Shown in pieces: positions 26,374-38,928 of a stretch of DNA of 64,000 nt (the stretch's first letter is position 1; the number at the start of each line of letters is the position of its first letter). Source of the DNA: Narthecium ossifragum (taxonomy: Eukaryota > Streptophyta > Magnoliopsida > Dioscoreales > Nartheciaceae); assembly GCA_963920575.1 (NCBI GenBank), contig OY986973.1:21929851-21993850 (forward strand). Reading direction: 5' to 3'. The notes under the pieces are model-generated. The model had not been told where the DNA came from and searched no databases. It saw only the letters and a program-made list of their open reading frames with translations. The position numbers were made by a program, and so were the translations under genes.

Positions 26374-27146
26374 GAATAAAGATTAAAGATTCAAGATTCA
26401 AGATTAAAGATTAAAGATTGAAGATTAAAGATTAAAGACTAAACATTGAAGATTAAAGCTTGAAGATTAAATTTTAAAGATTAAATATTGAAGATTAAAT
26501 ATTGAAGATTGAAGATTAATGATTAATGATTAATTATTAAAGCTTAAAGATTAAAGATTAATGATTAATGATTAAAGATTAATGATTAAATATTAATGAT
26601 TTAATATTAATGATTAAAGATTAAACATTAAAGAGTAAAAATTAAAGATTAAAGATTAAAGATTAAAGATTAAAGATTAAAGATTAAAGATTAAAGATTA
26701 AAGATTAAAGATTAAAGACTAAAGATTAAAGATTAAAGATTAAAGATTAAAGATTAAAGACTAAAGATTAAAGATTAAAGATTAATGATTAATGATTAAT
26801 AATTAATGATTAATGATTAATGATTAAAGATTAAAGAGAAAAGATTAAAGATTAAAGATTAAATATTAAAGATTAAAGATTATAGACTAAAGATTAAAGA
26901 CTAAAGTGTAAAGAGTAAAGAGTAAAGATTAAAGACTAAAGACTAAAGACTAACGCCTAACGACTAAAAACTAAAGACTAAAGTCTAAAGACGAAAGATT
27001 AAAGGCTAAATATAAAAGACTTAAGATTAAAGAGTAAAGACAAAAGATTAAAGACTTAGGCAATAGAGATTAAAGATTAAAGATTAAAGATTAAAGCTTA
27101 AAGATTAAAGTCTTTAATTTTTAATCTTTAATCTTTAATCTTTAAT
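26374..27146. repeat. Heptamer array 1
   Basis: Tandem 7-bp units, mostly GATTAAA, GATTAAT and GATTGAA, with near-perfect GATTAAA runs at 26640-26780. GACTAAA variants dominate near 26930-27000. The array closes with inverted TTTAATC units (27113-27146) against GCCTTGAAAA. Confidence 0.95.
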
Positions 27147-27635
27147 GCCTTGAAAACTGACATATTATATTCTTCATTAAAAAAATCGGAGTGTGAAAAA
27201 CGAAAACAAAAATCATGATGAATTGAGGCTCTTGCCATCTTCCTCTCCCGGGATCCGATCGAAGCTTTAGCCCATGAAGCTGAACCTCCCACTTGTCCCT
27301 CGAAAACTCTGGCCGTTGTTGCTCCGTCGTCAGAGTACGTCATCCCCTCACACTGCATCGTCATGAGCATTAAACCCTATCGCGTATAAAGAACCTCATC
27401 CAAAAGAGGCAGGGATGAGATCCGATGGCACAGATCGCTCGGAAGCTTCGCGATAATGTGAGAGACCTAAACCCTATCGAGTATAAAGGACCTCATCCAA
27501 AGCCCTCTCCATTTCAACTCGTCTCCCTCAAATCCAACTCAGAAGTAGCTCTCGTCTTATCCGACCTGCCTTCTCCGCGAGACGCGCTCCGAGCTCTCTT
27601 CTCGGCTAGGTGAGATCATTTTCCCGGTTGAATAA
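27147..27635 (+). pseudogene. Spacer plus CPN60B 5' copy 5
   Basis: The spacer (GCCTTGAAAA ... GGGATCCGATCGAAGC) is followed by the doubled TATA promoter (about 27387 and 27482), leader and donor GGCTAGGTGAG. It then reaches GGTTGAAT and joins directly to the next array, at the same base as copies 4, 7 and 10. Confidence 0.75.
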
Positions 27636-28851
27636 ATATTAAAGATTAAAGATTGAATATTAAGGATTGAAGATTAAAGATTGAAGTTTAAAGATTAAAG
27701 ACTAAAGATTGAAGATTAAATATTGAAGATTAAAGATTAAAGATTAAAGAATAAAGAATAAAGATTAAAGAATAAAGAATAAAGATTTAACGATTAATGA
27801 TTAAAGATTAAAGATTACAGATTAAAGATTAATGATTACAGATTAAAGATTAAAGACTAAATATTAAAAATTTAGGATTAAAGATTAAAGATTAAAGATT
27901 AAATTTTAAATTTCAAAGATTAAATATTGAAGATTGAAGATTAATGACTAAAGATTGAAGATTACAGATTAAAGATTGAATATTAATGATTAAAGATTAG
28001 TGATTAAAGATTACAGATTAAAGATTAAAGATTAAAGATTAATGATTAATGATTAAAGATTACAGATTAAAGATTAATGATTAAAAATTAAAGATTGAAG
28101 ATTAAAGATTGAAGATTAAAGATTGAAGTTTAAAGATTAAAGACTAAAGATTGAATATTAAAGATTGAAAATTAAAGATTAAAGATTAAGGATTAAAGAT
28201 TAAAGAATTAAGAATAAAGATTAAAGAATATAGAATAAAGATTAACGATTAATGATTAATGATTAAAGATTAAAGATTAAAGATTAAAAAGTAAAGATTA
28301 CAGATTAAAGATTAATGATTAAAGATTAAAGATTAAAGACTAAAGATTAAAGATTAAATATTAATGATTAAATATTAAAGATCAAAGATTAAAGATTAAA
28401 TTTTAAAGATTAAATATTGAAGATTAAATATTGAAGATTGAAGATTAATGATTAATGATTAAAGCTTAAAGGTTAATGATTAATGATTAATGATTAAAGA
28501 TTAATGATTAATGATTAAATATTAATGATTAAAGATTAAACGGTAAATAGTGATGATTAAAGATTAAATATTAAAGATTAAAGATTAAAGATTAAAGATT
28601 AAAAACTAAAGATTAAAGACTAAAGAGTAAGGACTAAAGAGTAAAGACTAAAGAGTTAAGATTAAAGATTAAAGACTAAAGACTAACGACTAACGACCAA
28701 AGACTAAAGACTAAAGAGTAAAGACTAAGGATTAAAGACTAAAGATTAAAGACTAAATATTAAAGAATAAAGATTAAAGAGTAAAGACTAAAGATTAAAG
28801 ACTAAAAGAATAGAGATTAAAGATTAAAGTATTTAGTCTTTAATCTTTAAT
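27636..28851. repeat. Heptamer array 2
   Basis: Mixed GATTAAA, GATTGAA, GATTAAT and GACTAAA units, ending in inverted TTTAATC units at 28828-28851. Confidence 0.95.
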
Positions 28852-29695
28852 GCCTTGAAAACAAACATATTATATGTTTCTTGAAAAGAATCGGAGTATG
28901 AAAAACAAAAACAAAAATGATGATGAACTGAGGCTCTTCCTGCCATCTTCCTCTCTCGGGATCCGATCGAAGCTTTAGCCCATGATTAAAGATTAAAGAT
29001 TAAAAATTAAAGGTTAAAGATTAAAGATTAAAGATTAAAAATTAAAGATTAAAGTCGTTAATCTTTAATATATAATTTTTAATCTTTAATGCCTTGAAAA
29101 CAGACATATTATATTGTTCATGAAAAGAATCAGAGCGTGAAAAACGAAAACAAAAATCCTGATGAACTGAGGCTCTTGCCATCTTCCGCTCCCGGGATTC
29201 AATCCTGAAGATTAAAGATTGAAGTTTAAAGATTGAAGACTAAAGATTGAAGATTAAAGATTGAATATTAAAGATTGAAGATTAAAGATTAAAGATTAAA
29301 TATTAAAAAATAAAGAATAAAGTTTAATGATTAAAAATTAAAGATTAATGATTAATAATTAATGATTAAAGATTAAAGATTAAAGATTAAAGATTAAAGA
29401 TTAAAGATTAATTATTGAAGATTAAATATTGAAGATTAAAGATTAATGATTAAATATTGAAGATTAACGATTAAAGATTAAAGATTGAAGATTAAATATT
29501 GAACATTAAAGATTAATGATTAATGATTAATGATTAATGATTAATGATTAAACCTTAATGATTAAACATTAAACATTAAACATTAAAGAGTAAAGATTAA
29601 AGATTAAAGGATTATAGATCAAAGATTATAGATCAAGGATTATAGATCAAGGATTAAAGATTATAGATCAAAGATTATAGATCAAGAATTATAGA
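28852..29695. repeat. Two satellite spacers and heptamer array 3
   Basis: Spacer copies start at 28852 and 29091, the second cut off at GGGATTCAATCC. They are separated by about 105 bp of GATTAAA units with inverted units at 29054-29090. GATTAAA, GATTGAA and GATTAAT units follow to 29600, then a 14-bp period of GATTATAGATCAAG to 29695. Confidence 0.9.
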
Positions 29696-30183
29696 TTGTT
29701 TGCAAAGTTCGGCAAATCTTCACGCGCACCAGTGGTATGATGCTTCTCGAGATGAGGACTTTTTTCCCGTCTCCGTTCCTTTCTTGGTTGAAGCCCTTTT
29801 ACGCCGTGTAAACATGTATGTGAGGTATAATGTCCATGTTTCTTCTGGTTACCAGTAGGAGATGGCATCAACAATCAGCTCCATCACTACCGTCGGCCCT
29901 ATTGCTGCTCCTCACGTTCATGGTGCAGACAAGAAGCTCTCTTCTACTCAGAAGTTATCCCTGTTCTCTAGATAAAAGATTATAGATCGCACGGAAGCTT
30001 CGCGAGCATGTGAGAGACCTAAATCTTATCGAGTATAAAGAAACTCATCCAAAACCCTCTCCATTTAAACTCGTCTCCCCCAAATCCCACTCAGAAGCAG
30101 CTCTCGTCTTATCCGACCTCCCTTCTCCGCGAGACACGCTCCGAGCTCTCTTCTCGGCGAGGTGAGATCCTTTTCCCGGTTGA
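29696..30183 (+). pseudogene. CPN60B copies 6 and 7: exon 1 piece, then promoter piece
   Basis: 29696-29969 is the end of intron 1 and the first 108 nt of exon 1 (29862-29969, MASTISSITTVGPIAAPHVH...), cut at the codon after SLFS. A short array-like junction follows (29970-29985), then promoter and leader (to GGTTGAAT at 30184) with one TATA at about 30034. Segment order is therefore reversed relative to a gene. Neither can encode a protein beyond 36 residues. Confidence 0.75.
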
Positions 30184-31500
30184 ATAAAGATTAAAGATTG
30201 AAGATTAAAGATTGAAAATTAAAGATTGAAGTTTAAAGATTGAAGACAAAAGATTGAAGATTAAAGATTCAAAATTAAAGATTGAAGATTAAAGATTAAA
30301 GAATAAAGAATAAAGAATAAAGATTAAAGATTAACGAATAAAGAATAAAGATTAATGATTAATGATTAAAGATTGAAGATTAAAGATTGAATATTAAAGA
30401 TTGAAGATTAAAGATTGAAGATTGAAGATTAAAGATTAAATATTAATGATTAATGATTAATGATTAAAGATTAATGATTAAAGATTAATGATTAATGATT
30501 AAAGATAAAAGATTAAAGATTAAAGATTAAAGATTAAAGATTAATGATTAAAGATTAAAGATAAAAGATAAAAGATAAAAGATAAAAGATTAAAGATTAA
30601 AGATTAATGATTAAAGATTAATGATTAAAGATTAAAGATTAATGATTAAAGATTAATGATTAAATATTAATGATTAAATATTAATGATTAAAGATTAATG
30701 ATTAAAGATTAAAGATTAAAGATTAAAGATTAAAGATTAAACATTAAGGATTAAAGATTAGACATTAAAGATTAAACATTAAACATTAAACATTAAGCGT
30801 TAAACATTGAACATTAAAGATTAAAGATTGAAGATAAAAGATTGAAAATTAAATATTAAAGATTAAAGATTAAAGATTAAAGATTAAAGATTAACGATTA
30901 AAGATTAAAGATTAAAGATTAAAGATTAATGATTAAAGATAAAAGATAAAAGATTTAGGATTAAAGATTAAAGATTAAAGATTAAAGATTAAAGATTAGA
31001 CATTAAAGATTAAACATTAAACATTAAACGTTAAACATTGAACATTAAAGATTAAAGATTGAAGATAAAAGATTGAAAATTAAAGATCAAAGATTAAATA
31101 TTGAAGATTAAAGATTAAAGATTAAATATTAAATATTCATGATAAAAGATTAATGATTAATAATTAATGATTAATGATTAAAGAGTAAAGATTAAAGATT
31201 AAAGATTAAAGATTAAAGACTAAAGATTAAAGACTAAAAATTAAAGACTAAAGAGTAAATACTAAAGAGTAAAGAGTAAAGATTAAAGATAAAAGATTAA
31301 AAACTAAAGCCTAACGACTAATGACTAAAGATTAAAGACTAAAGACTAAAGACGAAAGACTAAAGAGTAAAGACTAAAGACTAAAGATTAAAGACTCAAG
31401 ATTAAAGAGTAAAGACAAACTATTAAAGACTAAAGCAATAGAGATTAAAGATTAATGATTAAAGATTAAAGATTAAAGTCTTTAATCTTTAATCTTTAAT
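30184..31500. repeat. Heptamer array 4
   Basis: GATTAAA, GATTAAT, GATTGAA and ATTAAAC units. A segment with GACATTAAAGATTAAACATT is duplicated (about 30750-30850 and 30990-31085). The array ends with GACTAAA variants and inverted TTTAATC at 31477-31500. Confidence 0.95.
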
Positions 31501-31962
31501 GCCTTGAAAACAAACATATTATATGTTTCATGAAAAAAGAATCGGAGTGTGAAAAACGAAAACAAAAATGTTGATGAACTGAGGCACTTCCTGCAATCTT
31601 CCTCACCCGGGATCCGATCGAAGCTTTAGACCATGAATAAAGATTAAAGATTAAATATTAAATATTAAATATTAAAGAATAATGATTAAAGATTAAAGTT
31701 TAAAGATTAAGGTCTTTAATTTTTAACCTTCCTCTCCCGGGTTCCGATCGAAGCTTTAGACCATGATTAAAGATTAAAGATTAATGATTAATGATTAATG
31801 ATTAATGATTAAAGATTAAAGATTAAAGATTAAAGATTAAAGATTAAATATTAAAGATTAAAGATTAAAGATTAAAGATTAAAGATTAAATATTAAATAT
31901 TAAAGATTAAAGATTAAAGATTAAGGTCTTGAATTTTTAATGTATAATCTATAATCTTTAAT
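31501..31962. repeat. Spacer copies with short heptamer array 5
   Basis: Spacer at 31501-31635, a short array, a spacer tail at 31721-31764, then a GATTAAA/GATTAAT array to 31935 with inverted units before the next spacer. Confidence 0.9.
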
Positions 31963-32671
31963 GCCTTGAAAACAGACATATTATATTTTTCATGAAAAGA
32001 ATTGGAGTGTGAAAAACAAAAACAAAAATGATGATAAACTGAGGCTCTTGCCATCTTCCTCTCCCGGGATCCAATCGAAGCTTTAGCCTATGAAGCTGAA
32101 GCTCCCGTTTGTCCCTTGAAAACTCTGGCCGCAGTTGCTCCGTCTCCGGAGTACGTCATCCCCTCACACTGCATCGTCACGAGCATTAAACCCTATCGCG
32201 TATAAAGAACATCATCCAAAAGGGGCAGGGACGAGATCCGACGGCCCAGATCGCACGGAAGCTTCGCGAGCATGTGAGAGACCTAAACCCTATGGATATC
32301 GAGCATAAGGGTTTAGATGCAATTTTGTTTTCATAAAAGTGTCATATTTATGGAGGTTTAACGCGTTTTTCAGACTTGAGTAGATGATTGAAGAGGATTG
32401 TTTGCAATGTTCGGCAAATCTTATCACGCACCAGTGGTATGATGGTTCTCGAGATGAGGACTTTTTTCCTGTCTCCGTTCCTTTCTTGGTTGAATCCCTT
32501 TTACGCTGTGTAAACATGTAAGTGAGGTTGAATGTCCATGTTTCTTGTGGTTACCAGCAGGACATGGCATCAACATTCAGCTCCATGACGACCATTGGCC
32601 CTATTGCTGCTCCTCACGTTCATGGTGCAGACAAGAAGCTCTCTGCTGCTCAAAAGTTATCCCAGTTCTCT
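31963..32671 (+). pseudogene. Spacer plus CPN60B 5' copy 8, leader deleted
   Basis: Spacer and promoter (TATA at about 32199) run to ACCCTATG (32294). The copy then jumps into intron 1 at GATATCGAGCATA, so the second TATA box, leader exon and donor are missing. Exon 1 is present from ATG at 32564 for 108 nt and is cut at the same codon (...KLSQFS) as copies 6 and 9. Confidence 0.75.
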
Positions 32672-34880
32672 ATATACAAAGATTAAGGATCAAAGATTAA
32701 GGATCAAAGATTAAGGATCAAACATTAAGGATCAAAGATTAATGATCAAAGATTAATGATCAAAGACGAATGATCAAAGATCAAAGATTACATATCAAAG
32801 ATTACAGATCAAAGATGACAGATCAAAGATCAAAGATGACAGATCAAAGAACAAATTTCAAAGATCGAAGATCGAAGATCAAATTTTAAATATCAAAGAT
32901 CGAAGATCGAAGATCAAATTTTAAATATCGAAGATCGAAGATCGAAGATCGAAGATCGAAGATCGAAGATCGAAGATCGAAGATCGAAGATCGAAGATCG
33001 AAGATCCAAGATCATAGATCGAAGATCATAGATCAAAGATCATAGATCATAGATCAAAGATCAAAGATCAAAGATAATATCAAAGATCAAAGATGATATA
33101 TCAAAGATCAAAGATCATAGATCAAAGATCAAAGATCATAGATCATAGATCATAGATCATAGATCATAGATCAAAGATCAAAGATTATAGATCACAGATC
33201 AAAGTTCAAAGATCAAAGATCATAGATCAAAGATCAAATATCAAAGATCAAAGAGCAAAGAGCAAAGAGCAAAGAGCAAAGATCAAAGATCAAAGATCAA
33301 AGACCAAAGATCATAGATCAAATATCTTAGACCAAAGAACATAGATCATAGATCAAAGACCAAAGATCATAGACCAAATATCAAAGACCAAAGATCAAAG
33401 AACAAAGATCAAAGACCAAAGATCAAAGACCATAGATCAAAAATCAAAGATCAAAGACCATAGATTAAAGATCAAATATCAAAGACCATAGATCAAAGAT
33501 CAAAGATCAAAGATCAATGATCAAAGATCAAAGATCATAGATCATAGACCAAAGATCATAGATCATAGATCATAGATCAAAGATTAAAGATCAAAGATCA
33601 AAGATCAAAGATCAATGATCAAAGATCATAGATCATAGATCAACGATCATAGATCAAAGATCATAGATAAAAGATCATAGATCCTAGATCAAAGATCAAA
33701 GATCAAAGATCAAATATCATACATCAAAGATCATAGATCATAGATCAAAGATCAAAGATCAAACATCACAGATCAAATATCAAAGATCAAAGATCATAGA
33801 TCATAGATCAAAGATCATGGATCAAAGGTCATAGATCATCGATCATGGATCAAAGATCATAGATCATGGATCAAAAATCATAGATCATATATCATAGATC
33901 ATAGATCAAAAGATCATAAATCATAGATCATTGATCATAGATCATAGATCATAGATGAAAGATTATAGATCAAAGATCATAGATCATAGATCATAGATCA
34001 TAGATCAAAGATCAAAGATCAAAGATCAAAGATCAAAGATCAAAGATCAAAGATCAAAGATCAAAGATCAAAGATCAAAGATCAAAGATCAAAGATCAAA
34101 GATCAAAGATCAAAGATCAAAGATCAAAGATCAAAGATCAAAGATCAAAGATCAAAGATCAAAGATCAAAGATCAAAGATCAAAGATGATAGATCAAAGA
34201 TCAAAGATCAAAGATGATAGATCAAAGATCAAAGATCAAAGATGATAGATCAAAGATCAAAGATCAAAGATGATAGATCAAAGATCAAAGATCAAAGATG
34301 ATAGATCAAAGATCAAAGATCAAAGATTATAGATCAAAGATCAAAGATCAAAGATTATAGATTATTGATTATTGATTATAGATTATAGATTATTGATTAT
34401 AGATTATTGATTATAGATTATAGATTATAGATTATACATTATTGATTATTGATTATTGATTATAGATTATAAATTATAGATTATAAATTAAAGATTAAAA
34501 ATTAAAGATTAAAGATTAAAGGTTAAAGGTTAAAGATTAAAGGTTAAAGAAAAAAGACTAAAGACAAAAGACTAAAGATTAAAGATTAAAGACAAAAGAT
34601 TAAAAACTAAAGACTAAAGAGTAAAGACTAAAGACTAAAGAGTAAAGAGTAAAGACTAAAGATTAAAGACTAAATATTAAAGACTAAAGTCAAAAGATTA
34701 AAGACTAAATACTAAAGATTTAGACTAAAGACTAAAGAATAAAGACTAAAGCCTAATGATTAAAAACTAAAGATTAAAAACTAAACATTAAAGATTGAAG
34801 GCTAAATATTAAAGACTAAAGAATTAGAGATTAAAGATTAAAGATCAAAAGTGTTTAATCTTTAATCTTTAATCTTTAAT
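32672..34880. repeat. Heptamer array 6 (longest)
   Basis: Ordered variants: GATTAAG/GATCAAA, GATCGAA (about 32870-33010), GATCAAA/GATCATA mixtures, a nearly perfect run of about 25 GATCAAA units (34010-34190), GATGATA/GATCAAA, GATTATA (34340-34480), GATTAAA, GACTAAA, then inverted TTTAATC units. Confidence 0.95.
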
Positions 34881-36858
34881 GCCTTGAAAAGAGACATATT
34901 ATATTGTTTATGAAAAGAATTGAAGTGTGAAAAACGAAAACAAAAATGATGATGAATTGAGGCTCTTCCTGCCATCTTCCTCTCCAGGGATCCGATCGAA
35001 GCTTTAGCCCATGATGAAAGATCAAAGATCAAAGATCATAGACCAAAGATCAAAGACCAAAGATCAAAGACCAAAGATCAAAGACCAAAGATCAAAGATC
35101 AAAGACCAAAGATCAAAGACCAAAGATCAAAGACCAAAGATCAAAGACCAAAGATCAAAGATCAAAGATCAAAGATCATAGACCAAAGATCAAAGATCAA
35201 AGATCATATACCAAAGATCAAAGATCATAGATCAAAAATCATAGATCATAGATCATAGACCAAAGATCATAGACCAAAGATCAAAGATTAAAGATCAAAG
35301 ATCAAAGATCAAAGATCAAAGATCAAAGATCAAAGATCAAAGATCAAAGATCAAAGATCAAAGATCAAAGATCAAAGATCATAGATCAAAGATCATAGAT
35401 CAAAGATCATAGATCAAAGATCATAGATCAAAGATCATAGATCAAAGATCATAGATCAAAGATCATAGATCAAAGATCATAGATCAAAGATCATAGATCA
35501 AAGATCAAAGATCATAGATCATAGATCAAAGATCATAGATCATAGATCAACGATCATAGATCAAAGATCATAGATAAAAGATCTTAGATCAAAGATCATA
35601 TATCAAAGATCAAAGATCAAAGATCAAAGATCGTAGATCATAGATCATAGATCATAGATCATAGATGAAAGAACATAGATCATAGATCGTAGATGAGAGA
35701 TCACAGATCATAGAACATGGATGAAAGATAAAAGATGAAAGATTATAGATTATAGATTATAGATTATAGATTAAAGATTATAGATTAAAGATTATATATT
35801 AAAGATTATAGATCAAAGATCAAAGATCAAAGATCATTGATCATAGATCATAGATCAAAGATCAAATATTAAATATCAAAGATCAAAGATCAAAGATCAA
35901 AGATCAAAGATCAAAGATCAAACATCAAACATCAAACATCAAACATCAAACATCAAAGATCAAAGATCAAAGATCATAGATCATAGATCAAAGATCAAAG
36001 ATCAAAGATCAAAGATCAAAGATCAAAGATCATAGACCATAGCTCCTAGATCAAAGATCATAGATCAAAGACCATAGATCATAGATCATGCATCAAAGAT
36101 CATAGATAATGGATCAAAGATCACATATCATAGATCAAAAGATCATAAATCATAGATCATTGATCATAGATCATAGATGAAAGATTATAGATCATAGATC
36201 ATAGATGAAAGATGAAAGATGAAAGATGAAAGATGAAAGATTATAGATTATAGATTAAAGATTTTAGATTATAGATTATAGATTATAGATTGCAGATTTT
36301 AGATTATAGATTATAGATTAAAGGTTATATATTAATGATTTTAGATTATAGATTATAGATTATAGATTATAGATTTTTGATTTTAGATTATAGATTATAG
36401 ATTATCGATTATAGATTATTGATTATTGATTATAGATTATTGATTATACATTATAGATTATTGATTATAGATTAAAGATTAAAGATTATAGATTATAGAT
36501 TATAGATTATAGATTATAGATTATAGATTATAGATTATTGATTATTGATTATTGATTATTGAATATTGATTGTTGATTATTGATTATAGATTGTTGATTA
36601 TAGATTAAAGATTAAAGATTAAAGATTATAGATTAAAGATTATAGATTATACATTATACATTATACATTATAGATTATATATTATAGATTATAGATTATA
36701 GATTATAGATTATAGATTATAGATTATAGATTATAGATTATTCATTATTGATTATTGATTATAGATTATAGATTATATATTATAGATTATAGATTATAGA
36801 TTAGAGATTAAAGATTAAATATTAAAGATTAAAGTCTCTTTAATCTTTAATCTTTAAT
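34881..36858. repeat. Spacer and heptamer array 7
   Basis: Spacer at 34881-35012, then GATCAAA/GACCAAA, GATCATA, GATGAAA, GATTATA, GATTAAA. The order restarts once at about 35814 and repeats to GATTATA (36240-36810), GATTAAA and inverted TTTAATC. Confidence 0.95.
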
Positions 36859-37912
36859 GCCTTAAAACAGACATATGATACTGTTCATGAAAAGAATCGG
36901 AGTGTGAAAAACGAAAACAAAAATGATAAACTGAGGCTCTTCCTGCCATCTTTCTCTCCCGGGATCCGTTCGAAGCTTTAGCCCATGAAGCTGAACCTCC
37001 CGCCTGTCCCTCGAAAACTCTGGGCGCAGTTCCTCCGTCGCCGGAGTACGTCATCCCCTCACACTGCATCGTCATGAGCATTAAACCTATCGTGTATAAA
37101 AAACCACATCCAAAAGGGGCAGGGACGAGATCCGACGGCCCAGATCGCTCGGAAGCTTCGCGAGCATGTGTGAGACCTAAACCCCATCGAGTATAAAGAA
37201 CCTCATCCAAAACCCTCTCTATTTCAACTCGTCTCCCCCAAATCCCACTCAGAAGCAACTCTCGTCTTATCCGACCTCCCTTCTCCGTGAGACGCCCTCC
37301 GAGCTCTCTTCTCGGCGAGGTGAGATCCTTTTCCCGGTTGAATTCCTGGTATATCCGGGTGCTCGATGAGCAAATCTTGACGTTGTTGTGATTCCTATGC
37401 ACTGCTATGTTATTACCGGCTATCCGATCCATTTCTTTCACTCAATAGGATTGTTGTAGGAATCAGTATTTCATATCCGTATTTTTGATTAGGATGCTAG
37501 TTTTTTTTCTTCTGGGGATTGGCATGTTTATGTTTGGATATCGAGCATAATGGTTTAGATGCAATTATTTTTCATAAAAGTGTCATATTTATGGAGGTTG
37601 AACGCGTTTTCCAGAATTGAGTAGAAGATTGAAGAGGATTGTTTGCAAAGTTCGGCAAATCATCTCACACACCAGTGGTATGATGCTTCTCGAGATGAGG
37701 ACTTTTTCCCCGTCTCCGTTCCTTTCTTGGTTGAAGCCCTTTTACGCCGTGTAAACATTTATGTGAGGTTGAATGTCCATGTTTCTTGTGGTTACCAGTA
37801 GGAGATGGCATCAACATTCAGCTCCATGACGACTATTGGCCCTATTGCTGCTCCTCACGTTCATGGTGCAGACAAGAAGCTCTCTGCTGCTCAGAAGTTA
37901 TCCCAGTTCTCT
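36859..37912 (+). pseudogene. Spacer plus CPN60B 5' copy 9 (most complete in the satellite)
   Basis: Spacer, doubled TATA promoter (about 37096 and 37191), leader, donor GGCGAG|GTGAG at about 37320, full intron 1 and exon 1 from ATG 37805 for 108 nt (MASTFSSMTTIGPIAAPHVH ... KLSQFS). It is followed by array DNA. Splice signals look intact, so a transcript could be made and spliced, but it would encode only about 36 transit-peptide residues before repeat sequence. Confidence 0.78.
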
Positions 37913-38186
37913 AGATCACACATTATAGATCAAAGATTATACATCAAAGATTATAGATCAAAGATTATAGATCAATGATTATAGATCAATGATTAAAGAT
38001 CAATGATTAAAGCTCAAAGATTATAGATCAATGATTAAAGATCAATGATTAAAGATCACTGATTAAAGATCAATGATTAAAGGTCAATAATTATAGATCA
38101 ATGATTATAGATCATAGATTATAGATTAAATATTAAAGAATAAAGATTAAATATTAAATATTAAAGATTAAAGATTAATCTTTAAT
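37913..38186. repeat. Heptamer array 8
   Basis: Fourteen-base period made of alternating GATCAAA/GATCAAT and GATTATA/GATTAAA units, then GATTAAA and a single inverted TTTAATC. Confidence 0.9.
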
Positions 38187-38928
38187 GCCTTGAAAATAGA
38201 CATATTATATTGTTCACGAAAAGAATCGGAGTGTGAAAAACGAAAACAAAAATGATGATGAACTGAGGCTCTTGTCATCTTCCTCTCCCAGGATCCGATC
38301 CAAGCTTTAGCCCATGAAACTGAACCTCCCGCCTGTCCCTCGAAAACTCTGGCCGCAGTTGCTCCGTCGCCGGAGTACGTCATCCCCTCGCACTGCATCG
38401 TCACGAGCATTAAACCCTATCGCGTATAAAGAACATCATCCAAAAGGGATATGGACGAGATTCGACGGCCCAGATCGCTCGGAAGCTTCGCGAGCATGTG
38501 AGAGACCTAAACCCTATCGAGTATAAAGAACCTCATCCAAAGCCCTCTCCATTTCAACTCGTCTCCCCCAAATCCCACTCAGAAGCATCTCTCGTCTTAT
38601 CCGACCTCCCTTCTCCGCGAGACGCCCTCCGAGCTCTTTTCTCGGCGAGGTGAGATCCTTTTCCAGGTTGAATAAAGATTAAAGATTAAAGATTAAAGAT
38701 TAAAGATTAAAGATTGAAAATTAAAGATTGAATATTAAAGATTGAAGATTAAAGATTGAAGATTAAAGATTGAAGATTAAAGATTGAACTCTGAAGACTA
38801 AGTAAGGAATAAAGAGTAAAGAATAAGACCTAAAGATTAAAGACTAAAGATTATAAACTAAAGAATTATCGTTTAAAGATTAAAGATTAAAGATTAAAGT
38901 CTTCAATCTTTAATCTTTAATCTTTAAT
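38187..38928 (+). pseudogene. Spacer, CPN60B 5' copy 10, heptamer array 9
   Basis: Spacer and doubled TATA promoter (about 38425 and 38521), leader and donor, ending at GGTTGAAT (38670), where GATTAAA/GATTGAA units begin. The array closes with inverted units before the next spacer at 38929. Confidence 0.75.
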
